From positions 1 through 38,359 of the forward strand of contig NZ_LELA01000106.1 of NCBI RefSeq assembly GCF_001677955.1: a DNA stretch of 38,359 nt, written 5' to 3'. Below the pieces are notes generated by a model that did not search any database, was not told where the DNA came from, and was given only the letters and a program-made list of their open reading frames with translations. Origin of the DNA: Chryseobacterium sp. BGARF1 (lineage in GTDB: Bacteria > Bacteroidota > Bacteroidia > Flavobacteriales > Weeksellaceae). Of this stretch, positions 1 to 7,556 are shown piece after piece (position 1 is the first letter of the stretch; the number at the start of each line of letters is the position of its first letter). The position numbers and the translations under genes are program-made.

Positions 1-38
1 AAAGATTTTTGTGTGCTTTTTTCTTTGTACTCATCAAC

Positions 39-108
39 TTTAGATAAAAGTATCTAAATCTTTTGCCTCTTTTGTGGTTAAATAAAAATTTTAAACAAGT
101 TTAAAATT
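39..108. repeat. Two AT-rich palindromes in the leading non-coding edge
   Basis: The first 151 bases hold no gene I can support. They contain two perfect short palindromes: TTTAGATA/TATCTAAA (39-46 and 51-58, 4-base loop) and AATTTTAAAC/GTTTAAAATT (87-96 and 99-108, 2-base centre). Both lie downstream of the minus-strand methyltransferase gene. The first could be a weak transcript end; the second looks more like a DNA-binding palindrome. AT-rich sequence makes such palindromes easier to get by chance. Confidence 0.35.
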
Positions 109-151
109 AAAGACTTCTATATTCAATAACTTATCATTCATCATTTATAAA

Positions 152-841
152 TTATAGCTTTATCGCATTAATCATTTCTCTTTTTCCGGGAGGACCTTGT
201 TTTTTTTCAACTTTAAAATTAAGGTCTTGTAAAATCCTTCTTACACTTCCTTTAGAAGAATAGGTTGTTAATAGTCCGTTTACATTCATTTTGTCGGAAA
301 CCATTTCAAATAAAGGCATTTCCCAAAGATCTGGCTGTACTCTTGCTCCGAAACAATCGTAATAGACAAGGTTAATTTTCGGTAAATCAATATTTTTAAG
401 GTCAAAAAAATCACATTGAATCTTATGTAAATGAAAACCTGGAATAATTTCTACTGATTTTCCCCATTCAGATTGATGAATTTTTTGATAAATATTTTTT
501 AATTCAATGTTATCAAAAAGCTCAAAGTAGGCTAAGTTTTCAATTTCAGACTCGTTTATTGGATATTTTTCAAGGGTAAAATAGTTGATGACATGATTTT
601 TGTCAGTTTTTAAATATTCATTAATTGTTACCAAAACATTCAAACCTGTTCCAAAACCGAGTTCTAAAATGTTAATTTCGTAATCATTTATTAAATTTAA
701 TCCATTTTTAATAAATACATGTTCGGCTTCTTGAAGAGCCCCATGGTGAGAATGATAGTTTTCATTTAATTCACTGATAAACAGTGTTTTACTTCCGTCG
801 TTGGTGGTCTTTATTTCTCTTTCCAAAGTAATTTTTTTCAA
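152..841 (-). CDS. mnmD: MnmD-type tRNA (mnm5s2U34) methyltransferase
   Basis: Predicted SAM-dependent methyltransferase that finishes the 5-methylaminomethyl group on wobble uridine 34 of some tRNAs, acting in the cytoplasm. It corresponds to the methyltransferase half of E. coli MnmC as a stand-alone protein (DUF752 family). Visible signs are the SAM-binding ELGFGTGLN around residue 60, the late VYYDCFGARVQPDLW segment, and the C-terminal GPPGKREM typical of this family. At 229 residues the length fits stand-alone MnmD. The start is unusual: no in-frame ATG lies near the N-terminus, and the longest frame opens with TTG at 841, with an in-frame stop a few codons upstream; a second TTG at residue 6 is an alternative. 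It is divergent from ilvE across about 70 bases. Confidence 0.85.
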   Translation of the reverse strand: MKKITLEREIKTTNDGSKTLFISELNENYHSHHGALQEAEHVFIKNGLNLINDYEINILELGFGTGLNVLVTINEYLKTDKNHVINYFTLEKYPINESEIENLAYFELFDNIELKNIYQKIHQSEWGKSVEIIPGFHLHKIQCDFFDLKNIDLPKINLVYYDCFGARVQPDLWEMPLFEMVSDKMNVNGLLTTYSSKGSVRRILQDLNFKVEKKQGPPGKREMINAIKL

Positions 842-878
842 ATTTAATCTAAAATTTTTATATTTGGAAAATTATGTT

Positions 879-886
879 AAATTTGT
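879..886 (+). promoter_or_regulatory. Candidate -7 box for ilvE
   Basis: TAAATTTG matches the Bacteroidota -7 consensus TAnnTTTG and lies 24 bases before the ilvE ATG. A second match, TATATTTG, is at 860-867. No convincing -33 TTG sits at the expected distance from either, so which one is used is open. Confidence 0.4.
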
Positions 887-910
887 AGAACATCATAAAA
901 ATTTTAAGAA

Positions 911-1981
911 ATGATAATTCAAAAAACAGAAAACTCTAGAATTTCTACTTTCGATCCCAATAATTTTTCTTTTGGAGGTACTTTCAGTGATCACATGATC
1001 ATTTGTGAGTACGAAGATGGAAAATGGGGCGAGGTAAAATTGGTTCCTTACGGGCCTTTATTGTTTACACCTGCGATGATGGGAGTGAATTATGGACAAG
1101 CTTGTTTTGAGGGTATGAAAGCCTACAAAGATAAAGATGGACAGGTTTTCCTTTTCAGGCCAGAAAAGAATTTTGAGCGTATCAATAAATCTGCAAATCG
1201 TTTGGCAATGCCTTCGGTTACGGAGGAAATCTTTTTAGAAGGCTTGAAAGCTTTGATTGATATCGACAGAGAATGGGTTCCTCAAGGAGAAGGTAATTCT
1301 TTATATATTAGACCATTAATTTTTGCTACTGAAGAAGCTTTAAAAGCGAGAGTATCTAATAAATATATGTTTGCAATCGTGGCAACACCTGCAAAAATGT
1401 ATTACACTGAGCCTGTATCTGTGAAAATTTCTGATCACTATTCTAGAGCAGCAAGTGGTGGTGTAGGTTCTGCTAAAGCGGCAGGTAACTATGCAGCTTC
1501 TTTCTACCCAACTCAATTGGCAATGGAAGAAGGTTATGACCAGATTATCTGGACTGACGATGCTACTCACGAATATTTCGAAGAAAGTGGAACAATGAAT
1601 GTTTTCGTAAGAATCAACGATACGATTTATACGCCACCTACTTCTGAGAAAATTTTGGATGGTGTTACAAGAGATAGTTTCATTCAATTAGCTAAGAAAA
1701 GAGGCTTTGAAATAAAAATAGAGCCTATCAAAGTAAAAGATGTTGTAGAAGCTCAGAAAAACGGAACTTTGAAAGAAGTTTGGGGAGTAGGAACAGCGGT
1801 TGTTACAACGGTTTTCCAAGCTTTAGGGTATAATGGTGACAAACTTGAATTACCTAGGCTTTCAGACGAAGAAAGTTTTGCTGTGATTCTTAAAAATGAT
1901 TTAGTAGATTTACAAAATAACCTTACAGAAGATCCTTTCGGATGGAGAGTTTTGGTTGATCATGCACTAGAAACTGTTTAA
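911..1981 (+). CDS. ilvE: Branched-chain amino acid aminotransferase
   Basis: Catalyses reversible transfer of the amino group between glutamate and the 2-keto acids of leucine, isoleucine and valine, the last step of their synthesis, with PLP in the cytoplasm. The class IV aminotransferase fold is supported by GQACFEGMKAY (about residues 62-72), the PLP-lysine segment GSAKAAGNYAAS with Lys189, and the EESGTMNVF motif near residue 225. At 356 residues it fits the longer BCAT type. The ATG at 911 gives a normal N-terminus. It is followed by a strong hairpin with a T-run and appears monocistronic. Confidence 0.95.
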   Translation: MIIQKTENSRISTFDPNNFSFGGTFSDHMIICEYEDGKWGEVKLVPYGPLLFTPAMMGVNYGQACFEGMKAYKDKDGQVFLFRPEKNFERINKSANRLAMPSVTEEIFLEGLKALIDIDREWVPQGEGNSLYIRPLIFATEEALKARVSNKYMFAIVATPAKMYYTEPVSVKISDHYSRAASGGVGSAKAAGNYAASFYPTQLAMEEGYDQIIWTDDATHEYFEESGTMNVFVRINDTIYTPPTSEKILDGVTRDSFIQLAKKRGFEIKIEPIKVKDVVEAQKNGTLKEVWGVGTAVVTTVFQALGYNGDKLELPRLSDEESFAVILKNDLVDLQNNLTEDPFGWRVLVDHALETV

Positions 1982-2005
1982 TTTTAGAATTAAATATCAA
2001 TACAG

Positions 2006-2035
2006 AGTCAGGAATTGTTTCCTGACTTTTTTTTT
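2006..2035 (+). terminator. Rho-independent terminator of ilvE
   Basis: Perfect 9-base stem AGTCAGGAA/TTCCTGACT with the 4-base loop TTGT, followed by an uninterrupted T-run. It lies 25 bases after the ilvE stop. Confidence 0.9.
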
Positions 2036-2193
2036 GTTTAAAACCGTAGTGCAAAATAGTAATTGGTTTTAATACTAAATTAAAACTATCGTTAATGACC
2101 TTAATCTCTTAATTAAATTTCAGTAGTTTCAAAATATAAATTCCTCAAGTTTTGTAATTGATTCCCGAAATGCTTATTTTCGCAAAAGTTTTT

Positions 2194-2703
2194 ATGAAAA
2201 AAATACTCTTCATATCCATTTTAAGCTTATTGAGCTGTAAAAGAAATAATCCGGTGCATCCACCGGTTGGCGGTGTTTTGAGCAAGAGTGATTTGGATGT
2301 TTCCAGAAACCGAATGAAAAATCTCAACACAATTGAAAGACAACAGATTCAGGATTGGATTACCAGTCAGAATATTAAATTCTTTCCCACACAATTAAAC
2401 TACTGGACGACTGTCGACGGTTTTGATAAGCGAGAAAGAAGACCTGATGAGTCTACAATCTCATATTCGTACGATCTTTACGATTTTGATCAGACTAAAA
2501 TTTATGATAAATCCATAAGCAGAAATGATGCAAGATTTGGGCATTTTGATGAGCTTAAAGCAGTTGAGAACGCACTTCGATATATAAAAGATGGTGAAGA
2601 AATAACCCTTCTTGTTCCATCATCATTAGCTTACGGAACTTACGGAGACGAAAATAAAATTGATAACGATATTCCTTTAATTATAAAATTAAAAGCACTC
2701 TAA
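2194..2703 (+). CDS. gldI: GldI-like FKBP-type peptidyl-prolyl isomerase lipoprotein
   Basis: Predicted periplasmic, membrane-anchored FKBP-like isomerase of the gliding-motility/type IX secretion accessory family. The preferred start is the ATG at 2194, giving a lipoprotein signal peptide with lipobox LLSC and lipidated Cys15; the frame is open to 2158, but the upstream extension would bury the signal. About 169 residues result. The C-terminal part carries the FKBP-like IKDGEEITLLVPSSLAYG, the pattern of the active-site flap region, while the N-terminal half is diverged. Its stop lies one base before the next isomerase ATG, so the two are surely co-transcribed. GldI is known to be needed for gliding in Flavobacterium johnsoniae; whether this organism glides cannot be read from the window. 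Confidence 0.8.
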   Translation: MKKILFISILSLLSCKRNNPVHPPVGGVLSKSDLDVSRNRMKNLNTIERQQIQDWITSQNIKFFPTQLNYWTTVDGFDKRERRPDESTISYSYDLYDFDQTKIYDKSISRNDARFGHFDELKAVENALRYIKDGEEITLLVPSSLAYGTYGDENKIDNDIPLIIKLKAL

Positions 2704-2704
2704 C

Positions 2705-3787
2705 ATGAAATTCTTAAACAAAAATATAATCTTAGCAGCGGCGAGCGTTTCGCTTTTAAGCTGTACTCCAATTTATAAAAAGATGAACGTAGACAAAGAA
2801 ACTTACGAAGGGCTTAAAGACGGACTTTATGCTAATATTCAAACTACAAAAGGTAACCTTATTGTAAAGTTTGAAGACAAAAAATCACCGGTAACTGTGG
2901 CTAACTTTGTTGGTCTTGCAGAAGGAAAAATCGATAACAAATCGAAAGCAAAAGGAGTTCCTTTTTACGACGGAACCATCTTCCACAGAGTAATTAAAGA
3001 TTTTATGATTCAGGGAGGTGATCCTAAAGGAACAGGAATGGGAGATCCGGGTTACAAATTTGAAGACGAGAAAAACGACCTTAAACACACAGGAAAAGGT
3101 ATTCTTTCTATGGCGAATTCAGGACCAAACACCAACGGTTCTCAGTTCTTCATCACTGAAATTGCTACACCTTGGTTAGATGGGAAGCACACTATTTTTG
3201 GTGAAGTTGTAAAAGGAGACGATGTAATTGATGCAATTGCTAATGTAGAAAAAGGAGCTCAGGATAAACCAAAAACTGACATCGTACTTGAAAAAGTAAG
3301 CATTTTCAGCAAAGGAGATGAGTACAAAGGATATGATGCTGCGAAAACTTTCACAGAAGGAAAAGGTAAAATCGCTGCTAACAACAAAGCAATGGCTGAA
3401 AAAGCTGAAGCTGATGCAAAGAAAGCTTTAGAAGATTTAAAAGCTGGAATGCAGGTAACCGAATCTGGACTTTACTATAAAATCACTAAAAAGACTGAAG
3501 GAAAAGCTGCAAAAGCAGGTGATAACGTTCAGGTACATTATGCTGGTAAATTAACTAACGGAACTGAATTCGACTCTTCATTCAAAAGAAATGAGCCTTT
3601 AGAATTCCCTGTAGGAACAGGTAGAGTGATCAAAGGATGGGACGAAGGAATCTTATTATTAAAAGAAGGTGAAACCGCTACTTTATTAATCCCACCAGCA
3701 ATGGGTTACGGAGAAAGAGGTGCTGGAGGAGTTATTCCACCAAATGCATGGTTAATCTTCGATGTAGAATTGGTAAAAGTTCCTTAA
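2705..3787 (+). CDS. Cyclophilin-FKBP fusion peptidyl-prolyl isomerase lipoprotein
   Basis: Exported folding catalyst with two isomerase domains of unrelated fold in one chain. The signal peptide ends at lipobox LLSC with Cys20. A cyclophilin domain follows (about residues 38-205), with FHRVIKDFMIQGGDP and NTNGSQFFIT active-site segments. Next is a Lys/Ala/Glu-rich, probably helical linker (about 210-250), then a complete FKBP domain (about 252-360), with VHYAGKLTNGTEFDSS, PLEFPVGTGRVIKGWDEG and LLIPPAMGYGERGAGG. Active-site residues of both domains look present. It sits one base downstream of gldI and is followed by a terminator, forming a two-gene isomerase operon. A role in folding outer-membrane or T9SS cargo is inference. 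Confidence 0.92.
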   Translation: MKFLNKNIILAAASVSLLSCTPIYKKMNVDKETYEGLKDGLYANIQTTKGNLIVKFEDKKSPVTVANFVGLAEGKIDNKSKAKGVPFYDGTIFHRVIKDFMIQGGDPKGTGMGDPGYKFEDEKNDLKHTGKGILSMANSGPNTNGSQFFITEIATPWLDGKHTIFGEVVKGDDVIDAIANVEKGAQDKPKTDIVLEKVSIFSKGDEYKGYDAAKTFTEGKGKIAANNKAMAEKAEADAKKALEDLKAGMQVTESGLYYKITKKTEGKAAKAGDNVQVHYAGKLTNGTEFDSSFKRNEPLEFPVGTGRVIKGWDEGILLLKEGETATLLIPPAMGYGERGAGGVIPPNAWLIFDVELVKVP

Positions 3788-3812
3788 TCGGAAATTTTTA
3801 AATATATTTGAA

Positions 3813-3838
3813 GGCCGTCTCGAAAGAGGCGGCTTTTA
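3813..3838 (+). terminator. Terminator after the isomerase operon
   Basis: GCCGTCTC/GAGGCGGC stem with a short AAA loop and one G-U pair, followed by TTTTAT. It lies 25 bases after the stop of the fusion isomerase. Confidence 0.8.
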
Positions 3839-3861
3839 TAATTTTTAAATAAGATCATTTC

Positions 3862-4437
3862 ATGAAAACTAAATTAATTACATCGTTATTTATTCTTATT
3901 TCTCTGTTTTCTTTCGCACAAACAAAGGTAAATACGGACGATCAGGCAATCAGAAAATCGATGGTTTATTTTGCCAATACGATTAAATATAAAAAGCTAG
4001 ACCAGACGGTTGATGCTATTTATCCTAAATTCTTCACAATCGTTAACAAGGAGCAGTTCACGCAAATGCTGAACATGACCTACAATAATCCTTTTGTAAA
4101 AATCGATGTTCTGGATATGAAATTTATTTCTGTAGGAAAACCTGAGCTAGTTGAAGGTGAAAATTTCTCAATTACAAGCTATTATCTAAAACTGAAAGCC
4201 GATGTAAGCTCGATGAACGAAGAAATGAAAAAATCTATTTCAGAAATGCTTACCAAAAAATATGGTCAGGGAACTGTAGAATATCTTGCTAAGGAAGGCG
4301 CTTATATCATTAATGCGCCGATGAAAATGGTTGCTGTATCGAAAGATAAGAAAAACTGGAAAGTGATTTTTGCAGATAAAGAATATAAGAAACAATTGAT
4401 GAAAGTTCTACCGAAAAAGATTTTAGATAAATTGTAA
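3862..4437 (+). CDS. Secreted protein of unknown function, first tandem paralogue
   Basis: A 191-residue protein with a clear Sec signal peptide ending in SLFSFAQ (cleavage about residue 20) and no further membrane segment. It is clearly homologous to the next gene along its whole length: shared blocks include ITSLFILIS/ITTLFVLIS, MTYNNPFVKID/VTYNNPLLKID, KYGQG and the C-terminal LPKKILDKL. No family is recognised with confidence. The alternating helix/strand pattern with a YF..NTIK..K.DQ..D.IYP opening would suit a small NTF2-like or cystatin-like fold, but this is speculation. It has its own terminator. Confidence 0.75.
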   Translation: MKTKLITSLFILISLFSFAQTKVNTDDQAIRKSMVYFANTIKYKKLDQTVDAIYPKFFTIVNKEQFTQMLNMTYNNPFVKIDVLDMKFISVGKPELVEGENFSITSYYLKLKADVSSMNEEMKKSISEMLTKKYGQGTVEYLAKEGAYIINAPMKMVAVSKDKKNWKVIFADKEYKKQLMKVLPKKILDKL

Positions 4438-4443
4438 AAATGT

Positions 4444-4473
4444 AAAAGCCGATTCGTAAGAGTCGGCTTTTTT
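4444..4473 (+). terminator. Terminator of first paralogue
   Basis: AAAAGCCGA/TCGGCTTTT stem around TTCGTAAGAG, followed by T's. It is almost the exact reverse complement of the terminator after the second paralogue (see 5088-5118). Confidence 0.85.
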
Positions 4474-4475
4474 AT

Positions 4476-4483
4476 TACTTTTG
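4476..4483 (+). promoter_or_regulatory. Candidate -7 box for second paralogue
   Basis: TACTTTTG matches TAnnTTTG and lies between the first paralogue's terminator and the ATG at 4511, with a leader of about 20 bases. This suggests the second copy is transcribed independently. Confidence 0.5.
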
Positions 4484-4510
4484 TGTTCCAAAAAAAACTA
4501 ATTTTTTAAG

Positions 4511-5083
4511 ATGAAAAATAAATTCATTACCACATTATTTGTTCTTATATCTATACTTTCTTTCGCTCAAGCCAAAGGAAGCTCTGAGGAAATTCAGATA
4601 AAAAAATCTCTTACTTATTTTATCAATAGTATTAAGGCTAAAAAGATGAACCAAGCTGTAGATTGTATTTATCCAAAATATCTCACATTAATTTCCAAAG
4701 AACAGATGACGCAGATCCTGGAAGTGACATATAATAATCCACTTCTAAAAATTGATATAGAGGATTTAAATTTTGGAGTGATTGAGAAACCTGAATTAAT
4801 TGATGGGGAATATTTTTCTATTACTAATTACGGCTTTAAACTACAATGTGATGTCAGTTCCACGAATGACGAGACACAAAATAAAATTGAAACTGCTTTG
4901 AATACTAAATATGGACAAGGTAATGTGAAGGTATTAAAAAAGGGTATTTATTTTATTAATGCTAAAATGAAAGCGTGTGCAATTTCAAAAGATAAAAAAT
5001 ATTGGAAGTTTTTAATTCTTGAAAAAAATTATAAGCCTCAATTAGTCAGAATTCTACCCAAGAAGATTTTAGATAAAATATAA
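4511..5083 (+). CDS. Secreted protein of unknown function, second tandem paralogue
   Basis: A 190-residue homologue of the preceding gene with the same layout: signal peptide ending in SILSFAQ, YF.NSIK.KK opening, VTYNNPLLKID core, NTKYGQGNV and C-terminal LPKKILDKI. Divergence is spread along the protein, so the duplication is not recent. It lacks lipobox cysteines and internal membrane segments and is therefore predicted to be periplasmic or outer-surface. Function is not recognised. It is flanked by a candidate promoter and a strong bidirectional terminator. Confidence 0.75.
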   Translation: MKNKFITTLFVLISILSFAQAKGSSEEIQIKKSLTYFINSIKAKKMNQAVDCIYPKYLTLISKEQMTQILEVTYNNPLLKIDIEDLNFGVIEKPELIDGEYFSITNYGFKLQCDVSSTNDETQNKIETALNTKYGQGNVKVLKKGIYFINAKMKACAISKDKKYWKFLILEKNYKPQLVRILPKKILDKI

Positions 5084-5087
5084 TTAT

Positions 5088-5118
5088 AAAAGCCGACTCT
5101 TACGAGTCGGCTTTTTTT
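5088..5118. terminator. Bidirectional terminator of second paralogue
   Basis: Perfect AAAAGCCGACTC/GAGTCGGCTTTT stem with loop TTAC and a T-run on the plus strand; the A-run on the other side makes it work in both directions. The DUF6261-like gene arrives from the other strand, ending at 5212. Confidence 0.9.
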
Positions 5119-5211
5119 GTTGAAATTCAGTGGAAGCATATCAATGCAAAATTTGCATTCAAGCATATCCAAAATAATTTAAAAAAATGCTCCTTTTCGG
5201 ACGGTTCCATA

Positions 5212-5955
5212 TTACTCAGGCTTCTTCGCATCCTTATTTCCTATTCTTCTTGAAAGAACCACATTCGAGAAATAATTCCTTCCATTATTGATAATGATAA
5301 GAATATCTTTGTAATAGGTATCTTCTTTCACAGAAGCCATTGCAGCGATATAGTTGGTCATGGTTTTGTAATCTGAAGCCAGTGTTTTGCGGAGAATTTT
5401 AACATCGGCTACTACTTTCTGAGAAGTTTTAAAAGACCTTTGAGCAAAAAGCTGATTAAAGTCTGTATTCGACGCTGCAAGATTCATAATGAATTTTTCG
5501 ATTCCCAAAGTTAAAGCTGAGTTATAAAATTCTGGCGACTGCAATCTTCCAATGAGCGAATTGAGCCTGTTGGTTTCAGATTCGTAAGAATCATCCTCTA
5601 CGCCTTTGTATTCAGAAATAAGAAGCCGGATTGCATTATAGGCATCGGTTTCAGTCTGTGTTTTGGCATTTCTGTAGGGTTTTAAAGAATCTCTTAGCGC
5701 CTGTATATCACGATCCCTCACTTTATCAAGTTTGAAGATCTGTTCAGATTCTTCACTTGCCCTGATTTGATCCAGAGCTGCATTGTATGCCGGAAGCTGA
5801 TTCTGCAAAGCCTCATAAAGTCTTTTGAAATCTGGATCGACATTGATGTCTAGTGATTTGGTATTGTAATCTTCAAAGAATCTTACAATCAGTTGACCGA
5901 ATTCTGCGTTTTGTAGCCCATTCATATAAAGGCTGTTTAATTTAATTGTACTCAT
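5212..5955 (-). CDS. DUF6261-like protein of unknown function
   Basis: A 247-residue, mostly helical, soluble protein with no signal peptide or membrane segment. It resembles the DUF6261 family common in Chryseobacterium and other Bacteroidota: opening IKLNSLYMNGLQNAEFGQL, central YNAIRLLISEYKG and a run of predicted helices. No catalytic motif is visible. The ATG at 5955 is clear. The gene stands alone and faces three phased palindromes 69-151 bases upstream of its start, which may control it. The family assignment is from memory of its pattern, and the function is unknown. Confidence 0.7.
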   Translation of the reverse strand: MSTIKLNSLYMNGLQNAEFGQLIVRFFEDYNTKSLDINVDPDFKRLYEALQNQLPAYNAALDQIRASEESEQIFKLDKVRDRDIQALRDSLKPYRNAKTQTETDAYNAIRLLISEYKGVEDDSYESETNRLNSLIGRLQSPEFYNSALTLGIEKFIMNLAASNTDFNQLFAQRSFKTSQKVVADVKILRKTLASDYKTMTNYIAAMASVKEDTYYKDILIIINNGRNYFSNVVLSRRIGNKDAKKPE

Positions 5956-6457
5956 AATTTGTGTTTTAATAGTATACTTTAAAATTGGATGTGTTTAGGG
6001 CAAACCAAAAAAGGAAGAAGGTTTCCCAATTTGGGACAGAATGAAACTCTTTAGTGGGAGACTTTCCCAAATTGGGAAAGTGAGGATCGTATTAAATTTT
6101 GATTATCCCAAATTGGGAAGATATAAACCAAAATAGAGGAGTTGAAATGTGGCGTTTTTTCATCTTAATTGTATTTGTGTTATTCAAATGTAGCATAATT
6201 ATCAATTAGTTGAGAAAAATAATTAAAAAAATAACAAATTTATTTTGGTACATAATAAAGTCCTGATCTCTTTTTTAACACAAAAGCATAAAAAAGAAAT
6301 TTAAGCGTTGAGAAAATGGAAAGATTTTAAGACAGTTATTTGTCTGTAAGCTTGTAACGGATTTTTAATATCTTAAGATTTTTTGAAGTGTTTGGAGTTT
6401 AAAAATATCATATCCTAAACAATTTTATATCTTTAAAAATCCTAAAACCAAAATGAA
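5956..6457. other. Long divergent intergenic region
   Basis: About 500 bases between two divergent genes with no plausible ORF. The half near the DUF6261-like gene carries the three palindromes at 6024-6118. The remainder (about 6130-6450) is AT-rich, without a repeat or structured RNA I can name. Confidence 0.7.
6024..6118. promoter_or_regulatory. Three phased palindromes, TCCCAAWTTGGGA
   Basis: Three perfect palindromes sharing TCCCAA-N-TTGGGA lie at 6024-6036, 6061-6081 (extended to 10-base arms, ACTTTCCCAA/TTGGGAAAGT) and 6106-6118. Their centres are at 6030, 6071 and 6112: both gaps are exactly 41 bases, close to four helical turns. The single-base centre makes hairpins unlikely and fits a dimeric DNA-binding protein on one face of the helix. 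The flanking bases between units are not repeated, so this is not a tandem duplication. Position suits control of the minus-strand DUF6261-like gene. Confidence 0.75.
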
Positions 6458-7420
6458 GTGCGCAGACAGATATTCTCATTCTTATTTATTTTTATCACCT
6501 TATTTTTTCAGGCTCAGAGTGTTATCGTAAAAGGAGTAGCAAGAGATACTACAAAAACCAGAAATTATGTGCATATTACAGTTAACGATACCTTAAGAAA
6601 ATATCGGGAAATGGCTACAAAAGCGAAGATTAGAAATGGTGATGCCTATCTGGAGCTTACAAAAAATAAAGATTTTGTTACGCGCGCAGACAGCTTAGGA
6701 AATTATACGATAAAAGCAAAGTTGACAGATACTTTATATTTTGCAAAATACAAGCATTACACCCAGAAATATAAGGTTGAAGATATTATCAAGAATAAAA
6801 TTAAAGTGCAGCTTGTTCCCGAGCCATGTGTACCTTATGTTGCCTGTGAAGAACAAATACTTTCACAATTTTATATTTTCATTGGTGAGAAAATAGCGAT
6901 GAATTTCAAAGAAGATCCTTACTATTGTAATGCGATGTCATTGGATATGGGAGGCTTTGAATGTACTTACAGGATTAAAGAAAAAGTGTATGGAGGTTAC
7001 CCTAAAGATACTATTGAGTTCAAAGCGTATGATCATTACGGCAGCCCGGCATTTGGTAAGTATAAGAATGTTTTACTTTTTGTAAGTGAATATTGCGGTA
7101 AGCTTTATCATGAAAAGTACCAGTTTTACGACCTTTTCAAAACAAAAGAGGGAAGATGGGCAAGTCCTGGTGATCCTTATAAAAATGACCAATTTCTAAA
7201 AGAAAAAACAGTAGAGGCGCAAAAAATGGAATTTGGCGAGGATGCATGGGTAGATTTGTCTAAAATGGTGAAAAATGAGAAAGAAAAATATGCACTTCCT
7301 TACTATAAAATTGTAGGCGACAGAGCTTTTCCTTTAATGGGAAATTATGTGGATGATCTTGTGAAGACAAAAGCTAACGGCGTTCTTAAGGGAAGAAGCA
7401 TAAAACTTGATCGCAATTAA
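6458..7420 (+). CDS. Secreted protein with carboxypeptidase-regulatory-like N-terminus
   Basis: A 320-residue exported protein of unknown function. The start is GTG at 6458: an ATG five bases upstream (6453) is out of frame and dies after 25 codons, while the GTG frame gives a good signal peptide (RRQIFSFLFIFITLFFQAQ). Residues about 22-125 look like a carboxypeptidase-regulatory/CNA-B-like beta domain (VIVKGVARD..., SLGNYTIKAKL, then ...KVQLVPEPC). The rest, including several cysteines (CVPYVACEE, YYCNAM, FECTYR, EYCGKLY), is not recognised. The cysteine content is unusual for its neighbours and may reflect disulfides. No operon partner. Confidence 0.75.
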   Translation: MRRQIFSFLFIFITLFFQAQSVIVKGVARDTTKTRNYVHITVNDTLRKYREMATKAKIRNGDAYLELTKNKDFVTRADSLGNYTIKAKLTDTLYFAKYKHYTQKYKVEDIIKNKIKVQLVPEPCVPYVACEEQILSQFYIFIGEKIAMNFKEDPYYCNAMSLDMGGFECTYRIKEKVYGGYPKDTIEFKAYDHYGSPAFGKYKNVLLFVSEYCGKLYHEKYQFYDLFKTKEGRWASPGDPYKNDQFLKEKTVEAQKMEFGEDAWVDLSKMVKNEKEKYALPYYKIVGDRAFPLMGNYVDDLVKTKANGVLKGRSIKLDRN

Positions 7421-7478
7421 ATTATTACATCATGGTTCTTTTCAGTATTATGTTTGAATATAAAATATAGAAACATTG

Positions 7479-7507
7479 ATCACTCATTACCGATTACCTA
7501 TTACCCA
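7479..7507 (+). repeat. ATCACTCATTACC repeat element upstream of menB
   Basis: ATCACTCATTACC (7479-7491) is followed by GATTACC and TATTACC variants. The exact reverse complement of the first 13 bases lies after menB at 8414-8426, so the gene is bracketed by an inverted repeat. Confidence 0.6.
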
Positions 7508-7531
7508 TATCAAATTTTCTCCTTAATTCCG

Positions 7532-7539
7532 TATATTTG
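7532..7539 (+). promoter_or_regulatory. Candidate -7 box for menB
   Basis: TATATTTG matches TAnnTTTG and lies 17 bases before the menB ATG, giving a leader of roughly 10 bases. Confidence 0.5.
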
Positions 7540-7556
7540 GGGAAAATTTTTACAAA

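Noticed and set aside
1340..1687. 115-residue minus-strand frame inside ilvE
   Set aside because: Antisense shadow of a well-supported gene; the translation is Cys/Thr/Ser-rich without domain signs.
3803..3810. TATATTTG as a promoter for the first secreted paralogue
   Set aside because: A start there would fall within the preceding terminator hairpin, so it is not listed as a promoter.
6024..6118. Possible CRISPR array because of regular spacing
   Set aside because: The shared unit is only 13 bases and palindromic, there are only three units, and no cas gene is near.
5956..6457. Riboswitch or structured leader before the secreted-protein gene
   Set aside because: No conserved helix pattern of a known class and no terminator/antiterminator pair is visible.
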